Assembly: GCA_023653785.1 (NCBI GenBank)
Contig: JAMKCH010078559.1
Coordinates: forward strand, 1 to 64,000
DNA: 64,000 nucleotides
Origin: Ophioderma brevispina
Lineage: Eukaryota > Echinodermata > Ophiuroidea > Amphilepidida > Ophiodermatidae
Reading direction: 5' to 3'
Part shown: in pieces, positions 1 to 13,640 of the stretch
How the letters are laid out: every line of letters starts with the position of its first letter
How positions within the stretch are numbered: the first letter of the stretch is position 1
Notes under the pieces: generated by a model
What the model was told of the DNA's origin: nothing
The model's database searches: none
What the model saw: the letters and a program-made list of their open reading frames with translations, nothing else
Made by a program: the position numbers and the translations under genes

Positions 1-3000
1 TACTTTCTACTAATACTACTATAAGTATAATACGTATTAAGAACAAAATCGACACTGTGGACTATTTATTAATAAGGGTCACAGTTGGTTGAAAATTGTA
101 ATTGTTCGATATAATAACCTACTTTCGACATAACTGTGGATCTATAGTTTTATTCCAATAGGCACATAACAGTTCAAAGTCATCCTGGGTAAAATTTTGT
201 CAATTTGGGCTACCAAACTGTGTGTTAAAATTTGTGTCATTTGGTCGCCCTAGAACTAAATTGTATATAGATTATAATGTCACAAAATATCATATATGTG
301 CACCAGATATTTTGGTCTCCGTACCACGTAGACCAGTAATATTTAGTAACAACGTTAAATTCAAAAGGGTATCCCATTTGACTTTGAACCATTTTATTGC
401 CTCATACAATTAAAGTACTACTTCCAGATAGGAACTATACCTTTTAATCCTTGTAAAGGGCGATGAACATACTTTTCGGCCATTTTGATCATTTCAATAT
501 TTTTGCCCATAATAAACCTCCCCCCCCCCACATATTTCTTCTACTATTATTTAAAACCTAATTGAGTGGGTTGAACGGCCGCATTGTGTTTTATGGTTGA
601 TCGCACAAAGTGTATTATGGCTTTCCTTAGCGTTTAAAAGGAGTTTGGGTCATTATCAAACTTTTGGCATCGTCCATATCCTCCTATCTTCCGAAATGTC
701 TTCCGGCTCTGAAGCGTCGATTGCCCCCGCTTAACAAACAAGAGCGCACTCCCGCGTACAATGTTTTTCGCCAATCCAAAACATTCTTCACTCACTAGCG
801 CTCGAGTATGGGTGGAGGCATGGATCCTTTGAACATGAACCATCCTTCCCTTTATTGTTCTTTGTTCAACACTGTTTCTTCATTGTGTTTCTCCCTGTCA
901 TCTTGGAGGCAGAGAGGAATGGGGGAGGGAGGGAATTGCCCTCCCCATATGCATTAGAGCCTTGTCCGCCCCTTTGTCTCGAACAGAGACTTTGGCTGTC
1001 CCCTATCTCAGCTAAAATTACCAAATTTAGCCCCGACTTAATTTCGTTATTATTGTTAGCCCTCCCCCCCCATTTATGCTCAAAACATATATAATTTCTG
1101 GTGCTTTCACTGTTTGAACAATAACTTAATTGATTATCGATGCTTACTAGTAGATATATGCGACAAGCCCGATAGTTGTACGAGACCTCACTATGCGCAA
1201 CATGGTGCCTATGCATTTTTTTATTATTTGGGTAAATTCTTACTTATAATCAATAGAAAAAAGGCTTTAAGCTTACCCAATGTTCCTATTTGGGTTCGGT
1301 ATTCACTTTTGGCTGGAAAAATGTTTGCTGCTTTTTTGTGGGGATGGTGGGTCCTCAATAGTGGTTTCTTTCCTATAGTTATTTTTATTTGAAATATTCC
1401 TGTTAAATTTGATGGTCCTGTGACAATCCTTATTGACATTTTCTGTTTTAAGACCAAATCTATCAAAATCCTAATATAATACGGTCTAACCTGGAGTGAT
1501 GCCACCTCTCCTGCATAAACTGCAGAATTATATAGGATTTCACAAAAGTATGATAACACTAAACTCGGATTCAGAACATCAAATAAAAAAAGTGAAGAGC
1601 GAATGTTATAAGTCTAATCAAAGAATCGTCTCGCTGGTCCGCAACATTCATGAGACACGCGCTCACCACGTTGCTTATTATTCTGCGTTTTTTTGTCGGG
1701 AGCTGTACGCATTAAGATGTCGCAAGGGTTTTCATTTTTTTCAAGAAAAATAAGGATTTTCGGCATGAATATCTCAAAAGGGACTCGGTGACCCCATGAT
1801 TTTTTTTTTGTTTTTCATAGAAAGCTCTCAATGAATGGCAACTTATCAAAATTCACAGAAAATTATGGCTAAGTTTTAGCTATAACCAAAATTGTCCTCG
1901 AAAAAATGATTTTTCCATAGACTTATGTAGTTAATTTTGGCGAAAAATTTGTATTTTTAGTGGTTTTAACTCAAAAGTGACATCGGTGACCCCGATTTTT
2001 TCTTGAATTTTTTTCGAGCATATCGACGAAACCGTAAATTTGCGAAGTTTGAAAGAAAGTTGGCGGGAAGTATATATGGACTCCCAACCCCTATGTGCGA
2101 CATCCAACTGGGGGAATTGGTGTGCACCATGTGTTGTTGTCAATTGGACAGGGCATGAGCCGTGCGCATTCCTACCGAAGTCCAATTTTTTTAAGTTCCT
2201 CAAATAAATTTCCACATTTTTTGAATTTGTCATTTTATTTAGTGTATCAAAAGTCGTCCATCTTTGGTCTAAATATATATCCTCTTATTGATCTTGCATG
2301 CAACGGTTACAAGCACCTAAACAATCGGTAAGTGAAACGCCTGGGATAATCGTTTCGGAATCTGTCAATTCGGACTTCGGTAGGGCTACCGAGCCGTGGC
2401 ACTTAATGAAACTCTTCCTGCTTAAACTAGCCCGTACCTACTTAAATTTCGATACATTTTGGCCAACAAGGGGCTCAACAGCGTTTAAAATTGCGTTTAA
2501 CTTTAAACTCTTTCTGGAATTGCGTTTACTTAAGCCATACTTTTATCTCACATATAAACGTGTTGTTTAGCTTAATGCGCTAACACCTTTTTGGAATACG
2601 GGCCATTATGTTTTCCCCTATTTGACTGGCCTATCAATAACCTGAATAATCGCAAGTGAATATTGTTTAATTTTAAATTTCAATTTATATATGAAACTTC
2701 AGTTACGATTACTGTGTGCCATTCAAATACAAGGGGCGTGGTATTGACATTATTATTGCAGTAGTTGTGGTGCTTCTCACATGCCATTTTTCTCACATTA
2801 CCTATAGGAGTGACCAAACGGGATATCACATTTTGTTTTTGGACACTTTTGACACCAAGCCTTAACTCCGGTTATCAGCCACAATACGGGCCAATGGTAT
2901 CGTATGACCTTTACATGACCCCAAACTGACCTTTGCTTACCAAATATTCAAATATTAGATCATTTAGCACTCTACATGTCTGAAATCAGCTTTATTTGAT

Positions 3001-6000
3001 ACCAACTGAATATGATTATTGAAAGTAATGATTTTAACATTCCTACGAATATGTATAAAAAATGGGCGTGGCCTATGACGTCTTATTGTCGTCGAATTTT
3101 TGGGCACCCCTTCTGAAATTGCTTTACATACCCCAAAGAATGTTTGTGCCAAGTTTCAAGCTTTTGTCCAGAAGTGCACGATCTTGGTGGAAAAATTATG
3201 ACTTATCTACTCCACTATTAGTCCACGCGGATCGTAAGCATGGTCTGTTGACCTCAGTCAGCCCCAGCGATATTATCGCGATGAATTTGCGGGGTTTTGG
3301 CAGTGAAATCGCGATGAATTTGCGGTGAAATCGCAGGGCAATCGCGGGGGAATCGCGGGAAATTTGTTACTTCATTTCGATCTGTACTGTATAAGTGATT
3401 TTAATTCTTACAAGAAATGTGTTATAAGTGTTACAAGTGTAACACTTTCGGTGCGCTTCTTGATAGTTATGCCCTGTTCTTGCGTGTTAATGTATCCAAG
3501 GGGGGTGAGTGTTTTGGGCCTATAGACCTTTTCCTCGCCTCCTCCATATCACTGTTTTGTTTTCATCCTGTGTAGTAATTGGAAATAACGTTTGATGACA
3601 TATTGATCTGTCACCCCAGCACTCTCAGATCGACTTACTTCGTAAGCAAAATGTGAAGATTTAACTCTTTCGATAAATCACTGATAGTGTCTACGCACAT
3701 TAATTTTAGAGATGATTCAGATTTCATTGCACTTTTAAGCAAGCTTTCCCGCGCAACGGATGCACTGTTTTGCCGTAAGCGCAGTAGGAGATCACGCGCA
3801 CGTATGTATGTCCATGGGATAGCCCTTAGGCCATGGAATTTGCTTCTTGAGTTTTCCTGTGCGAGATTTTTAAAGGTGACGAGGTCGATTTCATTATCAT
3901 TATTTCATTGTCATTCAGTATGTACAGTCATTTCAAATAATAAATCTACATGTAAAGGGCATTTGAAAAACAATAAAACAAAGTTTCCAAGCACCTAATT
4001 AGTAAAACAGGGTATTTGCATGTTATTTCTTCAAAAAAAAGTTTAAAAATCAGTTCAAGTTTTTTGCCCCAGTATTATGGACAAGCGGACAAAAAACTGG
4101 AGAAATCATATTTATTTGCTATACTGACACCCCTCCCAAGTTAAATGCTTAAAATGCACGGAAGGGATGACTTGAATATTTTGAGCAACTGAAATTTGTT
4201 TTTATATCAAGTTCAAGAAAAACAAAATTTTCACAAAATCATGAAAATAAAATATTTGCCACAGCGGCAAATATGATGCAGCCTCAAAAAAAAACTAAGA
4301 ATCAAATTCCTTGGACCTTATGACAAACACTATAGCAGGAAGCGGACATCGGGGAATTTGCAAGAATATTGCTTAGCAACAAGTGCGTAAAACAAATCAT
4401 TCGATTTTTACGCGGCGAAAAGCTTAGTGTCTCGCGATGTGCAGTATCGTACTTTGTTGATTTTGTGTACTTGGTTTTCACCACGATACGGGGAATCCCT
4501 GGGCTTTCACTGGTTTGTTTTCAACGCAGTGAAGTGATGTGACGTCAGTCCGCTCCCGGCCATAGTCATCAAACACATGATCTGAAAGTGAAACATACAA
4601 TTATTCTACCACAATGGCAGCAGTTTTAGAAATCATCGTGCCTGTCACTTGGTTGTGGCCAAGACCAAGTTTTAAGTTTATTCAAGATTTTGCGATCCTG
4701 TCTTTGGGGTCCACGATCATATTCGGGAAGAAAAAATTACTTTTCCATCAGATGTAAGCTAGCGACAGGTTTACGAGCTCCCGTTAAGCCTTGCCAACAA
4801 GGTTAAATCGTTGGAAGGCGGCAGGGATTCGATTATGAGGCCAATTCGGGTAAACATAACGGTAAAATAAGGGCAGACAATGTTTGACAGTTCTAAAAAA
4901 CATCGATTTTCGTCAAGGGTTTCGCTCGAAAACCCTAAAATACATCCGGTTTTTTATCGTACAACTGTACGATGTAGCTATAAATCCGTTACAAGAAAAC
5001 GAGGTTAAATTTGTTGGGAGGGGAAGGGCTTCGATTTATGAGGGAAATTATGGGGAAAAAAAACAACGAGGTTTTCAGAGCAATCCGACATTTTCTGTCG
5101 GTGAAAAACATTCGATCACTGATAAAACATGGCTATTATATTGGGTTTTTATAAAAAGTCGCGAAAATCGTTATGAGGGAGTAGGGACGCTTACGGAACT
5201 AATTTTGTTTAGGTTGAGCGTAAAATGGAAACGCGTACGACGGCGTGGACAATGAAAGCAGCTACGGATAAACAGGATACGCGCTGCATTTGCGCTGCAT
5301 ACGCAATTTGATTGTAGCCTCGAATTGCACCCTCCGCCACCCAAAATGACATCAAAGGAGGAAGTGTCGAGGCTCGGTAACAGCCGATTCCCGACTAGCG
5401 GCTGCTAGCCTTCGATCCCGATTTCGTTGAAAGTGAACCAAAAGCAGGTAAAAACGTTTTTGGAGCAATTAAGATCTAGATAGATGCATTTGGACCACAA
5501 ACACTTAGGGGAGCTATTAAACCTTGTGAGCTAGCTTAAAACTGATGCTTTTTCAACTCAAAAATAGTATCCTATGAATCGTGGACCCGAAAGACAGGAT
5601 CGCCCAAGATTCTAATCTAATAATGGGCACCTGACTGAAAATAATGACATACACAACTAATTTGTCAGACCCCTACTCTAAAAGGCATTACTCACCTTAT
5701 GAATTATTGGGAATATTTGATTCGACCACAGTCACGCAGTGACAATTCCTTGATTTCATGATTTGCAGACAGACGAGAGGAAACAGTGAGCATGGTGAGT
5801 GAGTCCGAATTGACACAAGACATTCAAGTCTGAGTCAACGTCCTTTTGTTTATGAGAATATGTGAGGTGATAAATCGATCGAGGACGTCACGACCTTGGG
5901 AGCTGAAGTACCAGCTGGAAGTGTCAGTTGAGATCATGAAAACCACATTCAACACAAAAAAATGCCTCTTGTTTTCCTGTTTTAAATCGTTCATAACGGT

Positions 6001-6054
6001 CTGACTACATGGTACCTTCAAATTTTGAATACTATCAGTTGCTGATCATAACAG
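1..6054. other. Non-coding stretch, no gene recognised
   Basis: I see no gene, RNA or clear transposon here. Short runs include a C-run near 518-530 and a cluster of 'aatcgcg/gaatttgcg' words at 3268-3360. The longest open frame (4884-5255, 123 codons, plus strand) is lysine- and arginine-rich, has no recognisable motif and sits among equally AT-rich non-coding sequence, so I do not call it. Two 'cggtgacccc' words at 1786 and 1985 may belong to an old repeat whose ends I cannot define. Confidence 0.5.
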
Positions 6055-6305
6055 CAATGTAAATTGTGGTGTGCTTGTTGTTGTATAGTGTAGTAGTTGT
6101 AGTAGGCTACGTAGTAGTTGTTAGTTTGATTAGTAGTTGTTATGAGTAGTTGGGTGTAGTCGTTGTTGTAATAGACTAATAGTAGTTGTGTAGTAGTAGT
6201 TGTTGTAAGAGTAGTTGTAGTTATAGGAGTAAGTTGTTGTGTGTAGTTGTTTTGTAGTTGTACTATAGTAGTTATTGTCGTTGTAGTTCTTGTTGTAGTG
6301 TAATT
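6055..6305 (+). repeat. TTG/TAG-rich degenerate simple repeat
   Basis: About 250 bp made almost only of the words ttg, tag, gtt and agt (for example 'tagtagttgttgtagt'). It is an imperfect trinucleotide/hexanucleotide microsatellite. The plus strand is nearly devoid of C, so strand asymmetry is marked. Confidence 0.75.
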
Positions 6306-8306
6306 GTTAGTATTTTATCCCTAACTATATTTAATCCCAATTCTCCACAAAAATAGACAACTACAAGGGTTTGTAGTGTACTATAGAGTTATGTATTGTA
6401 GGTCTTGGTTGTAGGTAATGTAGCAACCAAATTATTTTCCCCCAAATGACCATAGAGACAAAACCTCATTCCCCCCCCCTCAGGGACGAATAAGGAAGAT
6501 AACCACCCCTACCAAAGTTCGAGAGGGAAAAAACATGATTGGTGCAAGTCTGGACGGAAGAGGGAACCGTGAGATGCCCATTAGGGCACCCCCGGTTAGG
6601 CGTAGAAAAATATGAGAAAAAATACAGTTATACTTAGCAATATAATAGAAGTTATATTGATGAATGAGCTCATTCAGTTTTATTAATAAATTGCATAGCG
6701 ATCTAGCTAAGTTGCCGCTGTCATTCTGTTTGAGGAAGCGAGGCTATAATTTTTTATCTCGCATACAGTAGTCCTAGTAACTAGGACATTCGAATCCTTA
6801 TCCATTAGCACTGGGCATTATCGAACAGGATTCTCATGTCCTAGTTGCGTTGTATTGGAAGTGACATTACGGTATTGAATGAACTTAAACTTTGAAAGGT
6901 TACATAGACAAAATACCGCCAATATGCATCAACATGATTTATGTCATTTTGCATGCTACATTACTGGACATACAATTTGTTTTACAATTTGATATCACAA
7001 ATTGTAAATTTGAGAAGAAATAGGAGGGCACGGATGAGTTCCCCCTAAACCGCGAATTGAAGTCCGAATGAAACCCGAAGCATAAATGACGAGGTTAACG
7101 GTCGTACACCACGGTAAACAATGCATACACCACCGATGAAACAAAATCCCATTTCCAACACATATTCAGACGGCCGCGCCCATACCAAAAAGTAACTACT
7201 TGATGCGGTATATGTGGGTATAAAGAATTTATGAGGCCTCCTAGTAAAAAAAAAAAAAAAAAAAGTTTGGCCTTATCCCACAAAGTGAAGAGAAGTGAGC
7301 TAGGTCTATAATAAACGGATTAATTTTTGAAATGGGCCTAACAATTCAGAAATCCCTGCTTTTGTCTAATAAAAACAATGACGACGGCTAAATTGGTGAT
7401 TATTGGCTGCCATCGTCTGACTAGTCCATGAAATACGCGCCAACACTCGATCGGTGAGGAATGAAGTGACAGGTGCACACACAGAAAAATCAATGGACGT
7501 TAAATAGACAGAAATGGGTACTAGAGACGTCTCTTCCGAAGCACTTACAACAAACATGCACAAAAAAAAAATACAAGGAAACCCTTGTAAAACGGGCCTT
7601 CAGTCAATTTATGTTAATAAAAGAAGGAGCGCTCGAACGACTTTTGGCTAGATATCCGCAGAGGGGTGTGGCTTAGCATCCGTGTCAAGGAAATATAGAA
7701 TAACTGGCGCAAAACACGAATGCGTAGTTCGTCAGTGGCGTGCTTACTAATCCCATGAGTCCTTGCGATTTCTATCTACGATACGGAGTGTGGAAGCATA
7801 TGAGTAAACTGACGAAAAATTCGATATTTTCCGAAATAGGTAAGTGAAATTGACATCAACAATCTCATATGAATCATGAGATACACTGCTTGCTGACGTA
7901 ATGAGGGTGAGTAAAATAAAGTTAACGATAAGTTATCCTTCTGCAAAAGTTGAAACTCGTGAGTCAGGACAAAATGGCTAAGTTCATTAATGGCAACGTC
8001 TGAACTCAGTACTAGTCCTAGTTACTGTTACTGTAGTGAACTAGTCCTAGCCATTACAGCCAGTGTCCAATATGACACCGGTTCCTGACTAGAGAAAATG
8101 CTGTCTCCAAATCTGTAAAGTCAAAATTCCCAACCAATTATTGTACAAAGAAATCTATTCTTTATCTCTTTTGTCAATTTTAAACAGGAAAATTAAGTTC
8201 TTTAACGAGAAAATGTGAATTACTCACCATCAATCACAGACACCAACACAAAATTTTATGATTTTCTCGGTAGCCCTCATACTGCATATCCCTGTCAAAA
8301 AGTGGC
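6306..8306. other. Non-coding stretch, no gene recognised
   Basis: No coding region is supported. It contains an A-run at 7245-7264 and two neighbourhoods rich in 'ctagtcctag' words (6768-6784 and 8011-8050). The short frames present lack motifs and have no splice context. Confidence 0.45.
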
Positions 8307-8574
8307 TATTTATCCCGTTCTTTTCATAATAAAGTCAATACAAGCCTTTATAGAGGGCGGTGCATCATAACCATTTGACACGTCGATTGACCACAAAAAA
8401 TATGACGCTCTAATCGATAGTCAGATTTTCTGTGGAAGAAGGGGAACGCGCCTGTCAACTTTCTGTAGCAAGTAGGGCATTTTTTGCCAGAAAAATCGGG
8501 ACAAATGACGGCAGAAGGAGAACAGGTAGAGCACGCACTACTCGCACCAAAAAAATCCGGAAAACGTCTCAATA

Positions 8575-8811
8575 TTGTTCTGCAAATGTGCAAGAGCGGC
8601 GGATGCAGCCCGCTTGCAAGAGGGTTTTGCCACGAAGATGACCCCGTACTTTGAACGGGTGGAAAACCAAACTCAACTCAAAGATGAAGAGGGGCGATCT
8701 CCTGTAGAAATCGCAAGAAATCGAAGCGGGAAAAGTGCCGTTTTGAGATTGTTGATAGAGAAGGATCTGGAGTTGATGCAAGGAACCCCAATACAAGAAA
8801 ACTGCACTTGA
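8575..8811 (+). pseudogene. Ankyrin-repeat-like coding fragment, copy A
   Basis: A 78-codon open frame on the plus strand. Its middle reads DEEGRSPVEIA followed by LRLLIEK. This fits the ankyrin repeat pattern, in which a D-x-x-G-x-(S/T)-P turn and first helix are followed by a second helix of the VVRLLLEKGA type. A related frame is present in copy B about 3.1 kb downstream, and the similarity is kept at the protein level across this segment. The frame has no start context or splice signals that I trust, and closes soon after at TGTPIQ-like codons. It is best read as a fragment or decayed exon of an ankyrin-repeat protein (typically protein-binding scaffolds). The ankyrin call rests on one repeat only and could be coincidental. 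Confidence 0.45.
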
Positions 8812-9302
8812 TCTGGCTTGTATATTGGGAAGATGACCTGGTACAAGAAATTGGAAAAAGGAGCACAAACTGATTTAACAACAAATAGGGCGTAATATAT
8901 ATTTTCTAACTTGAACTTGGTTGAGACTCAAGATCTTCGTTTTGTGGGAGAGCGCCCCGGGGGGAGGGGGGGGGTGGGTTCTTCAATTTTCTCAGGATGA
9001 CGAAAGTGAACCCGAACTATACCCTCCCTTCTTGCATAATGACCCCATATTCGGGCCATAGTTATACCAAATAGTTCAGTCTGCCAGAATTCCTTTGAGT
9101 TTTGTAACAGCAGAAACCTGCCAAAATCAAAAACCGGGCAAATACCCAGCATGTCTTTGCTTCGCAACTTAGGTGCAATGTTGAAGGCGCGACGAAGGTA
9201 ACATGAAACCAGTGGGCAGGAGTAAACAAACGAGATTACGATATTAATTATGATGACTAAAAAAGTTTGCAAAATCAATACAATGTCGAATTTCTGCGTA
9301 GA

Positions 9303-10087
9303 TCTCGCACCCTCCCTTCACCCTCTCTTTCCCCGCCCCATTCCTTTTCTTACTACTTTCGCCTTGGTTTTCTGCTTCACCTGTTTGCCACGCGTTTTCC
9401 TCCTGTTCTTTACCCCTACTCTCTTTCATCACTCTGACCATTTCCATCCCCCCCTCATGCAAACTCTTCTAACGCGCTTCATTCAGGCCGCTTCTCTCTC
9501 TACCTCACTTGCCCTTCCCCTCCCCACTGCTGCTTCCAGCCTTCTCCTCGTCTAACCCTCGCCACCCCTCCGTCCCTTCCGCTGCCCCCCCTTCCATTTC
9601 CATTCTTCCGTCTTTTCGTCTCCCCATTTCTTCCCTCCTCCCCGTCCCCGCTTCTTCGGTCTTGTTCGCACGCACCATCTGCTCCTCTTGCCCTCTTGAA
9701 CCTTCCCTTGGCCTTTTCCTTTCATCCCTACTCTTATCGTCTAGCTATTTCTTTTCTCTTCCTGCCATATACTTTCCTTCGGTTGGGCTTTCTCTTTTCC
9801 TTCACTCCCCACCAACCTCTTTAGGTCTAGTCAGTCTTCCTGTAATTTGTACTCGCTTCCCCCCGTTGTGTGTCCTATTCTCCACACTCTTCACAACTTG
9901 TACTTTCACCCTCCCATTCCTTCTTCACCTCGTGGTCCGTTCAGCCGCCTAGAATTTTTTCTTTCTTTCACCTCATTCCCCACGACCTCTCTCTTCCTCT
10001 CTCACGCCCTGTTCCTTTCCCCTCACTTCCCATTCTTACCTCCATACTAATCCCACCGTCTCCCGAGTTTCCTTCGTTTATCTTGTT
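9303..10087 (+). repeat. Pyrimidine-rich (C/T) block present only in copy A
   Basis: About 785 bp of almost pure C and T on the plus strand, with few purines. Copy B joins the flanks directly: '...tacgtaga' runs straight into 'gctgactacg' at 12519. This is therefore an insertion or local expansion in copy A, or a deletion from copy B. The open frames through it are proline/serine/leucine-rich shadows of the composition. Such tracts can form triplex (H-DNA) structures; that is inference. Confidence 0.75.
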
Positions 10088-10798
10088 GCTGACTACGTTC
10101 ATGGACTATATCACCATCGTGGATGCGTACCCAAAATCTAATACCAAAACATCAATCAACACCGATAATATCCATTATTGTGTGCAAACACCAAAGGGGT
10201 CATAATTATACCGAGTGTGAAAAAAAAAGGGTGTCATATGTTAACCAGACGGCTGATTTTGCGACCCTATCCAGCGGCACTCTCCGTATAGGCGTTTGTA
10301 CTAAGAATTAGCAGCACTGCCCATGTGTCTTATGGGTCAATTTATTATTTTTGCTTCTACAACCAAACATTGGACTGATTTAACTTCAATTTGTAATCGG
10401 TGATTTGGCGTGATGATATGTTACATGCGAGGGAATAAACATGAAAAATTGGACATAACCTTTAAAGGTTCCCAGGAAATGAGATGAGAAACCTATCCCA
10501 ATCTCTGTGGGACTGACGGGACATTCCATTGCAATAAACCGGGCCAGAAAAAATACACTACCAGTGACAGATGCACTGACTCATTTTGAAATAAATATGA
10601 TGTGATGTCCTCATGGTAGACTTTACACAAACGCACGTTTCTTAAATTGCATTTCTGGGACATTTAAGGTAGAAATTCCCAAAAACATTTTTTTTTAAGT
10701 AACAATGCAATAGAGTGCACATGACAATTAGATATAGTGTAAGATAGATCTATCATTGAATGGTCTTTCAGTAAAATGATATACCAAATTTGGAATTT

Positions 10799-11215
10799 AA
10801 TCTCACCCTCTCTTCTTTCTCTCACTCAGATCTGACCCACACATATTGTACATCAATAGTACAGGGACTACATCTCTCTCTCGGTCTCAGCACTCAATCA
10901 CTCACTCACTCACTCATCACCCACTCACTCACCCACTCACTCCACTCACTCACTTTCACACTCTTCTCTCACATCTGTCTCTGAACCCACACATTATATT
11001 AGTACTACTCATTCTATCTCACTACTCCTCACCTCTTCTCATGATCTGTCTCTGACCCACACATATTGTTTACTACTCACTTAGGGTTCACTGCACTCAT
11101 CTCTCTCACTCACTCAAGCACAGATATATACACTCTCTCTCTCTCCCCCACTGTATCTGACCCCACACATATATTGTTTACTACTCACTTGTTCTCTCTC
11201 TCTGTCAATCACTTT
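10799..11215 (+). repeat. CTCACT minisatellite with 'gacccacacatattg' units, copy A
   Basis: Runs of 'ctcactcactcact' are interrupted by recurring 'gatctgtctctgacccacac' and 'tattgtttactactcactt' words at about 10830, 10976, 11045 and 11156. The counterpart in copy B is 13295-13640. Confidence 0.7.
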
Positions 11216-11640
11216 CATAACAGGTTATACAGCTGTAATATGCTGATGCATGGGGTCGGATGAGCTGTCTGAAATTGTTAGTTGCATTTGGCGCACAGCT
11301 GGAAATGAGAAAACCAACAAAGAGAGGGCCTCATGATACTGCCTGAGGGTACAATCAGAGGGACTGTGCCTCATACTTGATGGTCAGGTAAGAAAACAGC
11401 ACGCTGAAAAGATATTTATCCCGTTCTTTTCATAATAAAAGTCAATACCAAGCTTTTCTAGAGGCGGTAGCATCATACATTTTGACACTGTCGATTGACC
11501 CCAACAATTATTACGCCCTCTAGCGATGACCAGATTTTCTTGGAAACGAGAAGCGACCGCCTGTTCACCCAACTTCTGTAGCAAAGATAGGCTATTTTTG
11601 TGCCCAGAAAAACTCCGGGAAAATGACGGCATAATGAGAC

Positions 11641-11925
11641 ATGTCGAGCACGCCCCTACTATCAGCAACAGAAAAAAAATCCGGAACACGTCTCAATATT
11701 GTTTTGCTGTGCAAGAAGCGGCGAGCGCACGCTTGCAAAAGTGGTTTCCAATCGAAGGATGACCCGTACTTTGACGGGTGGAAAACCAAATCAAACATCA
11801 ACTCCAAAGATGATGAGGGGCGATCTCCTGTAGAAATCGCAAAGCTCGAAGGAAAATTGACTTTTGGAGATTGTTTGATAGAGAAGGGATCTGAAGTTTT
11901 GATGCAAGGAACCCCAATACAATAA
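11641..11925 (+). pseudogene. Ankyrin-repeat-like coding fragment, copy B
   Basis: A 94-codon plus-strand frame related to the copy A fragment. It contains DDEGRSPVEIA and then a CLIEKGSEVL stretch, which resembles the second helix and loop of an ankyrin repeat. The upstream part (SGTRLNIVLLCKK) corresponds to copy A in a different frame, so at least one copy carries a frameshift. No start codon context or splice sites give confidence in an intact gene. I take both copies as relics of one exon or small coding module duplicated with its flanks. Confidence 0.45.
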
Positions 11926-13294
11926 AACTGCACTTGATGGTCTTGTAAATATTGGTAAGAGATACCTTGTCAAAGAACTTTGGAAAAAGGAGCACAAACT
12001 GATTTAACAACAAATAGGGGTAGATAATAATTTTTATATATATTTTCTAACTTGAACTTGGTTGAGACTCAAGAGTTTTGTGGGATAGCGCCCCGGGGGA
12101 GGGGTTGTTTCTTCAATTTTCTTCCAGGCTCAAGACGTGGACCGCCCTAACTTATAGGCCACTAAGCCTCTCCTCGTGGCAATGTAATGACCCATATTTA
12201 TAACCTATTTATATGACTCAAAAGTGGACCCAAACTTATACCTCTCCTTCTTGCAGATCCATGACCCATATTTCGGGCCCTATTTATACCAAATCGTGCA
12301 TGTCCTGCCAAATTTCCTTTGTAACAGCATAAACTGCCAAATCAAATATCCCGGGCAAATACCCAGCATGTCTTTGCTTCTCGACTTTAGTGTGTCACTG
12401 TTGAGGCACGACTAAAGTTCCACCTGAAACCACATCATGACGTAAAAAGACGGAGATTACGATAATTATAATGACTAAAAAGTGTGCAATCAATACAATG
12501 TCGAATTCTACGTAGAGCTGACTACGTTCAATGGACTATATGATCTCCAACCATCGGTGGTGACGTAACCCAAATTAATACCAACAACATCAATCACCAC
12601 CGATAATTATAAATACCAAAAAAATAAATTTTTAAAAATTGTGTGAAAACAAGGGGTCATAATTAACCAGTGTGAAAAAAAGGGGTCATAGTTTACCAGA
12701 CGGCTGATTTTTGCGACCCAATCCACGGCACATCTCCGTATCTATGCGTTTTGGTACTAAGAATTAGCAGCACTGCCCACATGTCGTATGGTTCAATTAA
12801 TATTTTTTTGCTTCTACAATCCAAACAGCTGAACTGTTTTAACTCTTCAAATTTGTATCAGGTGATTTGGGTGATATGCTTACATGCGAGGGGAAAACAT
12901 GAAAAATTGGACCTCAAACCTCTAAAGGTCCCAGGTAATGAGGTGATAAACCTACTCCCAATCTTCTGTTGTGACTGACTGGACATTCCATTTCAATAAA
13001 CAGTGCCACAAAAACCCTACCAGTGACATGATTACTGACATCATTTGTGAACTCATATTGAATGCTTTCTTGTCCCTTCTTGTAGACTTTACACAACCGC
13101 ATCGTTTCTATAAATTGCATTTCCTGGACATTTAAGGGTAAGAAATTCCCCAAAACATTTTTTTTTTTTTGCAAGTCACAATGCAATAGAGTTGCAACAA
13201 TACAATTGTATATAGTTTATAAGATAACCTATCATTTGAATGGATGTCTTTCAGTAACAAGGATATACAAAATCTTGGATTTAATGTCATCCCT

Positions 13295-13640
13295 CTCTCT
13301 TTCTCTCACTCTAGATCTAAACCCACAACATATGTACATCCCATATTACCACCAGGACTATCTCTGCTCTCTCTCTCTCTGTCTCACACTCATTCACTCA
13401 CGGCACTCACTCACTCACTCATTCTCTCTCCTCACTCCCCACTCCCCCTCACTCACACACTCTCTCTCATGATCTGTCCTCTGACCCACACATATAATTG
13501 GTGTTACTATCACTTATTTTCTCTCTCACTCACTCTCTCTCACTCAATCAAGATTTCACCCTCTCTCCCCTCTCTCTCACCACTCGTCTCTGACCCACAC
13601 ATCTATTGTTTACTACTCACTTGTTCTCATCTTCTCTGTC
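13295..13640 (+). repeat. CTCACT minisatellite, copy B
   Basis: Same composition as 10799-11215: 'ctctctctctgtctcacact', 'cactcactcactc' and repeated 'ctgacccacacat' words. The array differs in length and internal order from copy A, as expected for rapidly changing minisatellites. Confidence 0.7.

Larger units (their letters stand above)
8307..11412 (+). repeat. Tandem duplication, copy A (3.1 kb)
   Basis: Copy A of a large direct repeat. It begins 'tatttatcccgttctttt', as copy B does at 11413, and the order of landmarks is the same in both. These are the ankyrin-like fragment, the 'gcgccccgggggga' block, 'actacgttcatggactata', 'agacggctgatttttgcgacc', 'gaattagcagcactgccca', the CT-rich minisatellite, and the closing 'aaagagagggcct' block. 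Copy A is about 670 bp longer, mainly because of a pyrimidine-rich insert at 9303-10087. Differences are mostly single-base indels and substitutions. Confidence 0.85.

Noticed and set aside
4884..5255. 123-codon plus-strand open frame
   Set aside because: No motif, no start or splice context, and composition like the non-coding flanks.
9250..10205. Several overlapping open frames rich in P, S and L
   Set aside because: They are by-products of the pyrimidine-only block, which lacks stop codons on the plus strand.
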